A DNA stretch of 64,000 nucleotides from Myrica gale (Eukaryota; Streptophyta; Magnoliopsida; Fagales; Myricaceae): assembly GCA_963930655.1 (NCBI GenBank), contig OZ005607.1, positions 10,122,874 to 10,186,873 of the forward strand, read 5' to 3'. Under the pieces are notes generated by a model. That model did no database searches and was not told the DNA's origin. It saw nothing but the letters and a program-made list of their open reading frames with translations. The position numbers and the translations under genes were made by a program. Of this stretch, positions 46,148-56,984 are shown piece after piece. The first letter of the stretch is position 1. The number at the start of each line of letters is the position of its first letter.

Positions 46148-47126
46148 GCTCCACATCCCAAGGATCTGCCAACATAATTGCTTAGAAAAGAGTATACAAT
46201 CTGCAGTGAAAAAGATTGTTCACATTATGTTTTTTTTTGAGGTTTTGTAGATTTTGTTGGATTTTATGAAAAAGATTTTGATGTTTGTGAAAATGTTTTG
46301 CAGTCTGTTAAAAATTTTTAGATGGGCATAACTAAATAATTCTCTTGGCTGTAAAATTGAGCTGATTGTAAATCCCAGGTCATGAAAAGGCATGGCCGTA
46401 TTATTCAAAGAAATAAAGAAATTTAATGATTTTCTTTCTTGGACAAACCTGGCCCAACTTAGCCGAGTTGATCTGCTCAGTGCAACATCAAACTCAAGGT
46501 AGACAAGACGGCCACAGCTTAGACTCCTAATTTAATAATTGATTTTATTATTAGGGGAATCCAACCCAGAACCATTCACCTCATCCATATAACTAACGTC
46601 TTTCGTTTCTTTTTCTTAAAGCGGAGTATAGGCTCTTTTGTTTCTCCTTTACCAACCTTTTCAACCTTCGATCTCGAGGATAGCATTGAACACAACAAAT
46701 CACCAAGCCAGACTATGCAGGCGAGTCTTTCGCTCTCTCGACATCTTCTATTCTGAAGGACAATGTCTCATGATTGGATCTCTACATCGTAATGGCTTAG
46801 AAAACAAAGACTTAATTACGGCTACGATACATGTGTTATTAACAAGTCCTTATGGTACAATTTTAAATGAACCGGTTTTTGTGGTCTATTTTTCAGACAT
46901 GGATTTTTTCGTGCACCAAAAATTAGTCTACTGATAGAAAACTAATATGGGTTGAATTCGGGATGTCCATTGTCAGAGTTGGAAAGCCTCCCGAACTATG
47001 TTCGTATTAATGGCTAACATTTGGTGGAATAGAGGATTTATGTCTGAAAAAAAAATCGCATCGACCAGTATGTTCACAGTACTCTAGAGATTAATGTATC
47101 AAAAGTCAATTCTAAGCCCAAAACAA
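46148..47126. other. Gene-free stretch with a degenerate fourth module copy
   Basis: At about 46340-46425, TCTTGGCTGTAAAATTGAGC and GGCATGGCCGTATTATTCAA follow the wording of module copy C (47403-47476), so this is a partial older copy. The ORF at 46638-46934 has no recognisable family. Confidence 0.4.
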
Positions 47127-47668
47127 AATCAAATCAAATCGCAACACCTAACCTTAAGTTGGGCCTTTTGGATGCTTAACGGGGCCAAAGGCCCAAATTC
47201 ACAGCAGACTGGGTGTTATGACTCCACTGGCATAAATAAAGGAACAGAGGCCTGCAGTTGATACATCTGTAGCCCAAAGTCCGTATTAAGTCTTAAGTGG
47301 GCTGCTCAAGCGTTTTCTTTCTGTCTTGTTTTTATTGGCGGCTGTGGGCTAGGGGAAGGGGAAACAAGCAGACTGAAGTTTCCCAGTGGCCCGGCGCAAA
47401 GGTTCTCTTGGCTGTAAAGTCTTGCATGCGAATCCCAGTTGTTGAGGAGGCATGGCCGTATTGTTGGAAGAAATGGAAGAACTCAAAGTTACAGCGCATT
47501 CTTAGTTCATCTGTGCTTTATATTTCCCTATTCGAATCATTTGGACTTGTTTTGGATCAAATGATTAATATCTCCTGATCCCGCAACTTTAAGCCAATGA
47601 CTTCTGGTTTTGATGGCAAATGGGACTCAATTTAGGTTGTGTACGGAATTTGGAAAGGTTGAGAATTA
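47127..47668 (+). repeat. Dispersed module, copy C
   Basis: Homologous to 17636-18095 and 22722-23215, in the same orientation about 24-30 kb away. It keeps GCATAAATAAAGGAACAG, TTGATACATCTGTAGCCC and AAGTTTCCCAGTGGCCC. Here GGCATGGCCGTATTGTTGG opens a short frame (MAVLLEEMEELK) not kept in copies A and B. A TA microsatellite follows at about 47669-47684. Confidence 0.6.
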
Positions 47669-47871
47669 TATATATATATATATCTATTTTTAAACGAGAA
47701 ATAAAGGCATCTACCTCATGGAATATCGTGTCAGAATACAGAGCTAAACTTTGTAGTTAGGCAAGAAGAGCCTAATTAAGAGATTGTCTGATGTTAAATA
47801 CTACACGTCATCTGATGTCTTAGGGAAAAAAAGAAAAACTAAGGAATAAATACACTTTTTGACTCATTATG

Positions 47872-48175
47872 CTTTAAAGCACTCACTCTATACCTTCTAT
47901 CAAATTTTTCTGCTCAATTAAGGAAATGACGATAATGCTCGCAATTACTTTGTATATATTTGTATCCACCATAAATTATTATTGTGAATTCATTAAGTTA
48001 TTGGAGGCATTATTATCATTTAGATATAAAAAGTTTAATTTCTACTTATTTTGACAGAAAAATTGATGAAAAATATAAAATGTCTAACGTTAGTAATTGA
48101 AGTGTATAATATATCAAACTTAATAATTTAGGGTACATATGTAAAATCTCTTATAATTAATGGATGAATAATGTA
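47872..48175. repeat. MITE-like repeat (family of 9230-9605)
   Basis: Shares AAATGACGATAATGCTC and GTGAATTCATTAAGTTATTGGAG with the copies at 9230 and 48410. Diverged; no target duplication resolved. Confidence 0.5.
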
Positions 48176-48409
48176 TTTAATCACAAAAGATAATTATCTG
48201 CTATCTTTATATATATATAATTCCAAAAAGCTGAAGGAAAAGAAGAAGAAGGGAAAACAATGGAAAAAAACGAGAGAAAAGGAAGCCCACCTACCATTAA
48301 CTTTATTTCAACTTTATAAAGAAAGTCGACATATACTTTCAACATCTATTCGAAAACTTTTTGGGATTTGTCTATTAAGAAGCATCACTTTTTCTAGACG
48401 ACTATAAAG

Positions 48410-48740
48410 GATAAATACACTTTTAATAAATTAACTATAAAATATTTGACATATTATATCTTAAACTATCTGCTTAGACACTTTATACCCTCTAACTACT
48501 AATCGTAGATACTTTGCACCCTTAATTAAAATATTAAATCAAAATGACGATGATGCTCTTGACTCGATTTGTATACGTTGAGGATAATGTTATCAATTCA
48601 TTAAGTTCTTGGAGATATTATTATCGGTGTAAAGTGTCTAATATAAGGTAGTTGGAGAGTGACATGTGTAAAAATGGATAGTTTATGACACAATATGTCA
48701 AATTTTCTATAATTGATGAGTGAAAAATTAATATATTTAT
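48410..48740. repeat. MITE-like repeat (third copy)
   Basis: Shares AAATGACGATGATGCTCTTG, ATCAATTCATTAAGTTCTTGG and TATTATTATC with the other copies. Ends face each other with TACACTTTT- and AAAAAT-rich arms. It lies immediately left of the CACTA element. Confidence 0.5.
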
Positions 48741-48788
48741 TCTTGGTCATAAATTATCAATAATATTTAATTCCAATTCCGAAGCCAA

Positions 48789-51700
48789 CACTACAAGAAA
48801 ACATATTGTCACCCAAAGTTCCCGGTTCGTTAGCTATTATTTTGGGTGACAAAACCGGTTTGTCACCCAAAGTCCGTCAGCCAAGGTTTTAGGTGACGAT
48901 TTTGCTGTTTTGTCTCTCAAAACCTTTCGGACGGTTTAGAATACCGTCCGAACGGTTTTGTGTCATAGTGACGAAATTGAAAATCGTCATGCCCAGTACA
49001 ATCCATCGTTTGCATGAGCTGTGCGAACGTACTCTCTATACATTAGGACAACTGATGCGAATGATTTGTCCAATGTGATAAAATGAATATTGTCATCTAC
49101 AAACCGTGAGCATGGTTGCATAAAATCATCCGAACGGTAATATATAACGTCCAGACTCTTTCATAAAGACGTATGCACCGTTGTTTCATTTATGACGAAA
49201 AATTATTTGTCATCTGGAAACTCCGTTCGAACCATTACGTATACAGTTCGGACGCTTGTTCCATTGAAAACGTTCGAATATGTTGGTGTATCGTGCGCAC
49301 GATTTCTTATTTAAAGACCGTGTGGAGGCGGGAATAATGGTTCAGATTGACAAATTTAAAACAAAGTGTGCGGATGGATAATTATGCGTCCACACGTTAT
49401 CAATGTAAAAGAATAGTGCAGATGACATTTTTTACCGTTCGAACGGTTTTCTATATATTTAAAATAATTTAATTAAAAATTTAAAAATAATTTAGTAATA
49501 ATATAAATAGAAAGATATTCACTGTTCATAATATAATAAAATTTCCACAAATATGCAATCGTTATTAAAAGTAAATAAAATACATAATCGATAAGTACTG
49601 ACGAAGTAGTAAAAATTCATAAACCTACAAATTTTCGTTTGGGTGTCGAACGAGATTGTATCTGTCTGATCTGCTCCGTCAGCTACTCACGCATCTACTC
49701 CACCATTAGTTGCATCCTCCGTTCTTGTTATTCCACTAGGTTCCTTTGCTGCACTTGCATCATCTTCTGGTGTTCTTCGTCTTTTTTCCGTTTATGCTCC
49801 ACCATCATTTTTATCAGTTCTTCGTCTTTCTTCCGTTGCTGCTCCTCTATCATTTGCAGATGCTCTCGCATTGTCTGCTCCATATCTGACCGCTTGACCA
49901 TAAGCACTTCATATTCCAATTGTCTAGCTCTCATCTCCTAAATCTGTAATCTGGCATCCTTCAATCTCTGGGACAAATCAATGGACGATGCTGATGAAGA
50001 TAATCCAACAGACCGCACCGAACAACCTAAACCTCGCATGTAACCCGCTTTCGTCCCCAACACCTCAATGTAGATTTTCACTTTTTATGTATGATTTTCC
50101 TTCTGACTCGTGCTGCAACTGTAACGCCCCCATTTTTTCCTATAAAATTAAAAAAGAAGATAAAACTAGTACATATGAAACATAAACTCATACGAATGCA
50201 TCATTAAATCTAACGTTACAACTTACAAAATTTTCTCGTGCATCTTCTGAAATCCACATGCCATCCTTATTAGTATGCGTTTTTTTATAAAGCAACGAGG
50301 ACTAATTTCATCAGATTTTGAATTTTTCTGTACACCAAAAGAAATATAGAACATGCATATTTAAATACCTAAGTCATATATTTAAATAATAAAAATGTAA
50401 ATTTATTACTTACTAACAACGCTCTAGCGCGTTGGAAGGACCTAGCTCCCGATGTATGTACAATCTGCAATTTAGCTCTATTCTTCTTGTTGATTGCACT
50501 TCTCCTCTGCATTGTACATTTACAATTGTTACCACAATTAAGCATATAGGTAAAATAAACGTTTAGAACAGAATAAAAATGTTTAACTTGAAATTCCTCG
50601 CTCGCGAATAAATCAAAAACACGAGTCCATTCTTCCTTGTTCATATCTGGATACGGGTGCTCTATTTGGAATTGAACACAAAGTAATGCTGGAACATTCT
50701 ATTTCTGTGCGTCCTATACGCTGCGTTCATCGTAGATGTCATAATGATGCGATCTTCGGCTTGATTGTAATCTAGTTGAAAGTCATCCTTAACATTTATA
50801 ATAGTTAGAAATGCAAAAAAATTTCAACAATCAAAATTTAATAAATTATATTTACCAACACTCGGTTCATCACATACGATTTAACCCCGTTGGGGACCCC
50901 CTTCCACTTATTCATCTCAAATGAGATATTTTGTCGAACGAGTGCACCACTCGTACGTCTATCAGGGATATGGACGGTCAACTTTCCTCTAGTACGAGCC
51001 TTGAGTAAGGTAATTCCGCATGTACTACCTCGAACGTGTCTGATTCCGGATGTCACTACAAATGAAGAACAATAAATTTAAAAGTCATAATTTGATAGAC
51101 GCAAACAAAAAAACAAGCTAAACGGCGGACGATATTGAATTGAAATGCATGCAATTGAAAATCAAATTCATAAAGGAAGTATTTCCTGAAGTTCTTTAAG
51201 AGATCTCAAACGGGTAGTGAAAACGTTTGAGATAATAGTTTGAGAGAAGTGAGTGCGTTTGACAAATTCTGGCGGGTTTAATGTGTCTAGGAACCATCCA
51301 CATGGTTTATGAATTAGCGTTCGGAGTCTTCTCAGCAATTATATTCACACGTGGCACTATCGAATTTAACGTCATTAAATATGCCCGATTCAAAAAGGTT
51401 ATAGAACTTGTACTGTCCGGACGATATTTATTGGTCTGGAAGGTTTTGATGTCACGTGTCTGAAGTTTTGCAACGTGGAACCACACGATTCGTGGAAGAA
51501 GCATTCATAATTTGCGGACCTTTTTCGTACCGTTTGAACGATGTTATTTTTTCCGTTAGAACGATGTTGATAACTTCCAGGCTGAATTGAGTGTTCATGG
51601 TGATTTTTAATTTGTCACTATCCATAGGATTATTATTCGTTAGGTAATGTCCATTCGGACGTTTTTATAAAAAATGACCGGACAATATTGTAAAAATTGT

Positions 51701-51987
51701 GACGATTTGGAATTTGTCACCCTGCAGAGAGTCCGAACGATTTGCTTTTTTGCCCTGACAAAATTTTGTTTTTGTGACAATTTTTATCATTACTCATTCG
51801 CGATGCGTGTATGTCGTTACACCAAAAATATGTCCGAACGTGTTTTTAACCGATCCGGACTGTTTTGGCGTTCCTGAATGATTTTGGGTGACAAAATTTA
51901 TATTTTGTCGTGGAAAATTTATTTTAAGTGACAAAATTTAATTCGACACCTAAAATTTTTTCACTTAAAAGTATATTTTTTGTGGTG
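48789..51987 (-). mobile_element. CACTA (En/Spm) element with transposase remnants, 3,199 bp
   Basis: The left end CACTACAAGAAAACA is identical in style to maize En/Spm ends. The right end TTTTTTGTGGTG carries one change in the CACTA core. CAA is duplicated on both sides (48786-48788, 51988-51990). The subterminal parts carry TTGTCACCCAAAG words and CGTTCGAACGG-type palindromes in both orientations. The gene remnant reads on the minus strand. An unbroken copy of the target lies next door at about 52043-52070, confirming the borders. It is related to, but longer than, the element at 20242. Confidence 0.9.
49625..51060 (-). pseudogene. Ptta/En/Spm-family plant transposase, disrupted
   Basis: The minus strand gives, in order, RGSTCGITLLKARTRGKLTV and MNKWKGVPNGVKSYV (50838-51030), an FQLDYNQAED segment (about 50770), then after a frame break HPYPDMNKEEWTRVFDLFAS (about 50600-50660), SAINKKNRAKLQIVHTSGAR (50420-50490), an LGTKAGYMRGLGCSVR segment (about 50020-50070), and a C-terminal coiled coil (MRARQLEYEVLMVKRSDMEQ). 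This is the domain order of the Pfam Transposase_24 (Ptta/En/Spm) family. Frameshifts and stops break it, and the DDE transposase (Transposase_21/TNPD-like) of an autonomous element is missing. Confidence 0.75.
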
Positions 51988-52115
51988 CAATGGAGAAAGA
52001 ATTAATAAAATAGCTGGTCGTTGGTACAATTTTAACTTTATTTGGAATTCCGAAGCCAATGGAGAAAGAATTAATAAAATAGCTGGTAGTTAGTGCAATT
52101 TTAACTTTATCGGAC
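51988..52115 (+). repeat. 69-bp tandem duplication, one unit split by the CACTA element
   Basis: CAATGGAGAAAGAATTAATA occurs at 51988 and 52057. The first unit's left part (AATTCCGAAGCCAA) lies on the other side of the CACTA element at 48775-48788. The duplication therefore predates the insertion. Confidence 0.85.
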
Positions 52116-52802
52116 GCGTAGGAAGTTATTGTCAAGGAGAATATCCTTTACAAAGCTTCCCTTTTGTTTTTCCCGATTTCCTAAAAGACTACAAATGGTA
52201 TTATATAAAAGAGCTTCTTTATACGGAGGCATCTTGAACTCACTTTTTGTGTGTCAATTGGATATTCTATAACCAATTACAGAGGAAGGTACTGCTTCCC
52301 ATGTGCTACAGCTTTTTTTTCTCTCTCTAAATTTTTGAGAAAAACTTTCTGGTGATCATGGCATTTTCTAATGTTAACATGGTGCTTTTCTTGTCCTTCT
52401 GGTTCATAAACCACCTGCATCATGATTAAGCATGCTGACTCCAAGCTAATTGGGATCTCACAAACTTAGAAATAACGCAACACAAAAAAGAAAAAACAAA
52501 AACAAAGAGGGATTTCAGAGCTAGATTGGGATGTGATTTATGTGGTGGCATTCCACTAGTAGAAAATCGGTCATCGCCGACGGAGGCTTTCGTAGACAGA
52601 CATGGCAAAAGTCGTGGGAGTTGCTCTTCAGCCACGGTTTTCAGTCGTCGAAGGTCGGTCGAGATTGTCGCGTCAACATTGGGCTGCCATGACCACCTTT
52701 TTGCGACGTCGGGATTTGGTTGCTACGTCGACGGGAAATCACGTTGGAAGAACATCTGAGCTTTCGTCGATGAAGGGTCCTGCGATTATGACGAGGTGGT
52801 CG
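52116..52802. other. Gene-free stretch left of the hAT element
   Basis: No recognised gene. GC rises at 52530-52800 with overlapping ORFs on both strands (TCGTCGA/TCGACG-rich). The flanking sequence resumes after the hAT element at 55674 with similar composition (GTCGACGA, GCCGACG), so one older sequence was split. Confidence 0.35.
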
Positions 52803-53630
52803 CTGTTGCTTAGGGCTGTTCACCGGTACCGGCGGTGTGCCGGTTAACCGGCACCGGCACCGGTACCGGCACCGGTAACCGTCCCCCGCTTAGTAGCGGG
52901 GGCGGTACCGGTTGCCAATTTCACCAAAAGGCGGTGAAATTGGCGGTGGCGGTGAAACCGCCAACCGCCGGCGGTTCACCGCCACAAACCGATTTTTTTT
53001 TAAAAAAATTGAAAACGGCGTCGTTTTGGTTCCTCATCTACGCCTGCTAAAAGCCCTTAGCGAGTTAGGGTTCCCAAATCTCATAATCCCGATCCCCCCT
53101 CAAATTCTCAATCTAATTTGACATTTCTCCCCCTCGACGGCTCCTCCCTCGACAGTCGACGATTTTTCGGTGCCCACTGCCCTCCGGCCTCCCCCTCGAC
53201 GGCTCGACACTCTCTCTCTCACGGTGAACGTCACTCTCCCTCACGGTAAGTCTCTGTCTCCCTCGCTATCTGCCTCTCTCTCTCTCTCTCTCTTTCGATT
53301 CTAATGTGTCTCCGCCTCATACATGCAGCTGCCGCCGGCCGACGTCTCACTCTCCCTCGACGCTGTGACTCTGTCTCCTAGCTCCCTCACAGTAAATCCC
53401 TAAATCCATCTCTGCCTTTATTTTTTTTTTCACACCGATTGGCTCTAATTAACTGATATGACCAATGAAGATGAAAGTAAACCAGAAAATCTGTTGACCA
53501 TTTATTATAGTTGTCTGACTTCTTGATTTTGTGCTGATCTAATGATTCACAAATTGTCTTTCAAGAGTAAATCAATTTCATTTAGAATGGGAATGACATT
53601 TTCTCTGCATATTGTGTTCAGGGTTCAACC

Positions 53631-54124
53631 AAAATTTGGCTGTTTTTTTTCAGTCTAAGTGTCGATAGTGTCGACACATAATACCATGGTGTCGACACAT
53701 TGGTCACACACCAGAAGGCATGTCCCAGGAAAAGATGATGGTGTCGACACATTGGACAAAGGTGTCGACACATTGGACAAAGGTGTCGACACATTGTACA
53801 CTCACCAGAAAGCAAGCTTCCAAGCCAAATTAATGGTGTCGACACATAGACCAAAGGCGTCGACACCATCAGCTTGGCCTGGGAACCTGCTTTCTGTTGA
53901 TAGTGCAATGTGTCGACACCTTTGGTCTATGTGTCGACACCATTAATTTGGCTTGAAAGCTTGCTTTCTGGTGAGTGTACAATGTGTCGACACCTTTGTC
54001 CAATGTGTCGACACCATCATCTTTTCCTGGGACATGTCTTCTGGTGTGTGACCAATGTGTCGACACCATGGTATTATGTGTCGACACTATCGACACTTAG
54101 ACTGAAAAAAAACAGCCAAATTTT
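53631..54124. mobile_element. Foldback element with 13 GTCGAC palindromes (494 bp)
   Basis: It is one large hairpin: arms of about 225-240 bp meet around a loop of about 40 bp near 53870-53910. The outer end reads AAAATTTGGCTG on the left and its reverse complement on the right. Within the arms TGTCGACA or a one-base variant occurs 13 times, mostly as the 10-bp perfect palindrome GTGTCGACAC. The arms differ at only about three bases plus one extra 21-bp unit (ATTGGACAAAGGTGTCGACAC) in the left arm, so the structure is young. Borders are uncertain because the flanking AAATTT is palindromic. No ORF of meaning; the mirrored frames on the two strands are a by-product. Confidence 0.85.
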
Positions 54125-54273
54125 GGCTTTTGGCTTTTAAAAAAAGTTGGGCCTATGTCGAAAATGAGCCTTCAGGCCCCAGATATGGAACCGAAATTTC
54201 CGGTTCCGTTTGATCAATGTAGCTTCTCAAATTATTTTACACTTGAATTGTTTTTTGTTTTCTTTATTTTCAG

Positions 54274-54717
54274 ATGGATTTGACACAATCACGTACTTCT
54301 AATAGTGAGACTCGATTGGGAAGTGAAACTAGTCACACTTCTAACGTAATAGGTAGTAGTGTGGCTACTACACCTTCTCAATCTTGTCCAGCCACTCCTA
54401 CGGAGAGTATGGAAACAACTGGGGTTGATCCACGTGGGTTACCACCACTTCCTCCACTTAAAAAGAGGAAGAACTCACGTGAGTCTCCGGTTTGGCAGCA
54501 CTACACTAAGGTTGTTGATGAAAATGATTCTATGAATGTTAGAGCCACTTGTCACTATTGTAAGAAAGATTTTCCTGCCCATCACAAGAAGAATGGGACA
54601 TCGGGGTTGAGGCAACATTTAGAGTCTTGTGTTTATTACAAAAGGACTTTAGCGGGTCATGTGGATGTTGGTCAGATGTTGTTGAATCATAATGCATCGA
54701 GAACGAATAGTGGTTGA
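54274..54717 (+). pseudogene. BED zinc-finger exon of an hAT transposase
   Basis: The 147-codon frame starts at an ATG just after TTTTCAG, as if an intron ended there. Residues about 85-120 form a BED finger: SPVWQHYTKVVDEND, then TCHYCKKDF and TSGLRQHLESC, giving the Trp and the C..C...H....C ligands. A Ser/Thr-rich N-terminus and a short basic PPLKKRKNSRES segment precede it. This is the DNA-binding head of RICESLEEPER/DAYSLEEPER-type hAT transposases. After a frame break, LYGSHNITEDEETYRLDS and a final STLTTEIEME (ending at about 54907) look like the transposase C-terminal end, joined by a deletion of the catalytic core. It may still encode a DNA-binding, non-catalytic peptide. Confidence 0.7.
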
Positions 54718-55673
54718 AGCTGAACTTTATGGATCCCATAACATAACTGAAGATGAAGAGACTTACAGGCTTGATTCAGGTAAAATTATTCTTTGGTTAC
54801 ATTTTGAAATTCAATACTCAATATAATGTAATCATTATAATTTTATGCTTTTATTTCTTAATTATGTAGAGATATCGACTTTGACGACGGAGATTGAGAT
54901 GGAGTAGGACGCATGTTGCACTTGCCCCACTTTTTAATCCTTTTTATGCTATTTTATTTGAACAATGTTTATTTGATGTATCATGTATGTATAGTGATGT
55001 ATAGTGTTGTCTTGAATTATGTATTGATTGTAGTTTGGTTAACTTGTAAGTTTTCTAACTTGTATTTGACAATTTGTCAATTTTGTTGTAATTTTGTAAC
55101 TTGTAAGTTGTAAGTGAAAATTAAAATTACGTTTTAGTGTTTTAATTGAGAATGATCAAATATTGGATTTGGTCATTCTCAAAAAATGGGGCATATAGAA
55201 AAAAGGCCATATGATAACAATCTCCATGATAAGTTTAATTATTGTCATGGTGATCAATAATATGGCCTATATGTTTAGATATAATTTTCACTATTTTTTT
55301 ATTTCATTATTTGTTTTAGATATTTGTTTAGATTATCGAATATGGATCATTATATTATTCTATTTTTTATTTTTAGATCAATGTGCAATTTTTCCAATTT
55401 TCGTGTCCCAAAAACACCAAAAAAAAGGGCCCAAATGGGCCCAGGGGGGGCTAAATGGCCCAAAACGCTCAAAAAGGGCCCAAAATTCGGGCCCAGTGGT
55501 GTAGCGGTTAACCGCCACCGCCACCGGTATAACCGCTACCGCTGGGCCCGGTTCTATGTTACCCCCGGTGGCGGTACCGGTGGTACCAAAACTCACACCG
55601 CCCATAGCGGTGACGGTGGCGGTTGGAGGCATAACCGCCACCGCCATCGCCAATGCACAGCCCTACTGTTGCT

Positions 55674-56906
55674 CACTTGCTGACAACTTAAAGGAGGTCA
55701 AGAATGCCTCTGCCTCTGTCGACGACTGATTGAGACGTCAAGGTTGCGGTCCATCGGTGCCGACGTGATATACCTCTTCAAGGATGCCTCTGCCTTCGCC
55801 GACGATGAATATGTCGTGAAGGATGCTAGCTTCTTTGTCGACGAGTTGAAGACGACGAAGAGGTGGTCACCAATCTGGGCTAACCAAACGATGACGGGAA
55901 GGAAGACTTTTGCCGACCTTTGTATGTCGTGGGCAATGGGCACGATGATTTTTCTTCTCTCGTCAATATGTGTCTAATTTAATTTTCCCCACGCAGCAGA
56001 TTCTTTTTAACGACGTGCATTTCCATTTCCGGTTTTATTTGGTGGCCTCTTCTTTGTTTAGTGGCCTCAAAAAGTAAACATATTCCATTCCCATTTTTAT
56101 TTCGTGGCCTCTGCTTTATTTGGTGGCCTCGACAAGTAAACATATGGTAGCCTCTGCTATCAAGCATTTTTATTTCTCCAGAAAGTGGTTTGCAGTTGTT
56201 TGTCTAATTTCTTCAGTTTCATATTTTCCTACTTTTTTATTTCTTTCACCTGACCATCAAACAATTAAATACCTTCTCCACAAGTAGAGATCTACGGAGT
56301 ATAGAGCACAAATTTATATACTCAACCAACAGAGCACTTGATTTACAGAAGCACATATATTTACTTGCAATTTCATAGTTTGTTCAGATTTACAAAAACT
56401 AAACATGTGAGGAGGCTAGTTGCATTTCTAACTACGGTAACCACCTGATCCTCTTGAACTCCTTGAGCAATCTGACCATGTGAGTTCAAAATATTCACAT
56501 TGCTCTACTTACAAAAAAAAGACTTGTGTCCAACCTCTGTTCTTGTGTTGGCTGCATCACATATAAATGTTGTCTTGATTCAGGGAGTTCATCTCAAATC
56601 ATATGTCCAAACCCGTAGCAGTATTTCCTGCATATAATTTAAATACCAACAACTGCTATCAAACAGAGAACTAAAAGTAGTAGAAGTCCATGGCTTATAT
56701 AAGCTCCAAGGAGATGATGAAAACTTTGCAACCTATTGCATCACACGTGGCAAACGAGCATTAATTTATAGGTTCAATTTATAAGCATTAATTTAGAAGT
56801 CAAAGCATGATCATGTAACAAATAACAAGCAAGTTGAAATAAAAGGAATGCCTCTAGGCATCCTAAGACAGAAGCATGCAAGTAGTAATGTCAAAGGAGC
56901 TTGTAC
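55674..56906. other. Gene-free stretch
   Basis: It begins with the right half of the sequence split by the hAT element. At 56025-56155 there are three short repeats of TGGCCTC with GTGGCCTCTTCTTT/CTGCTTTATTTGG wording. No family-level coding match. Confidence 0.35.
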
Positions 56907-56978
56907 CTCTCAATGATTCTACAGCTTCATCTAGGACAAGTTTCAGCAATTGGTCATAACCTTTCAAGGTCCCTGTAA
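56907..56978 (-). pseudogene. LSM7: Isolated LSM7 exon
   Basis: LSM7 is a subunit of the LSM1-7 (mRNA decay) and LSM2-8 (U6 snRNA) rings. On the minus strand, 72 nt encode VTGTLKGYDQLLKLVLDEAV then ESLR, matching the Sm1/loop region of LSM7 (TGTLKGYDQLLNLVLDEAVE). It starts after an acceptor GTTTCAG and ends at a donor GTACAAG, so it is a clean internal exon in phase. The exons before (MSGRKE.. region) and after (DPDDPLKTTDQTRRLG region) are not found nearby. It is therefore a fragment rather than a gene, possibly captured by a transposon. Confidence 0.75.
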
Positions 56979-56984
56979 CTGAAA

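Larger units (their letters stand above)
52811..55665 (+). mobile_element. hAT element with BED-finger exon, 2,855 bp
   Basis: The ends TAGGGCTGTTCACCGG and CAATGCACAGCCCTA form the terminal inverted repeat (TAGGGCTGT/ACAGCCCTA). A perfect 8-bp target duplication CTGTTGCT flanks it (52803-52810, 55666-55673). The subterminal parts are dense with ACCGGTACCGGC (left) and ACCGCCACCGCC (right) words. The interior has a BED zinc-finger exon and a short 3' coding tail, but no catalytic domain, so it is a deletion derivative. It hosts the nested foldback at 53631-54124. Confidence 0.95.

Noticed and set aside
53680-54090. CRISPR-like array (short repeats separated by spacers)
   Set aside because: The repeat core is only 8-10 bp, spacers repeat each other and are mirrored in the two arms, and the genome is a plant's. 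It is a foldback element.
53659-54096. Mirror-image ORFs on both strands (repeated VSTHW/VDTLDKG-type and MCRHLCP-type peptides)
   Set aside because: They are produced by the inverted TGTCGACA array; the same peptide appears on both strands because the DNA is palindromic.
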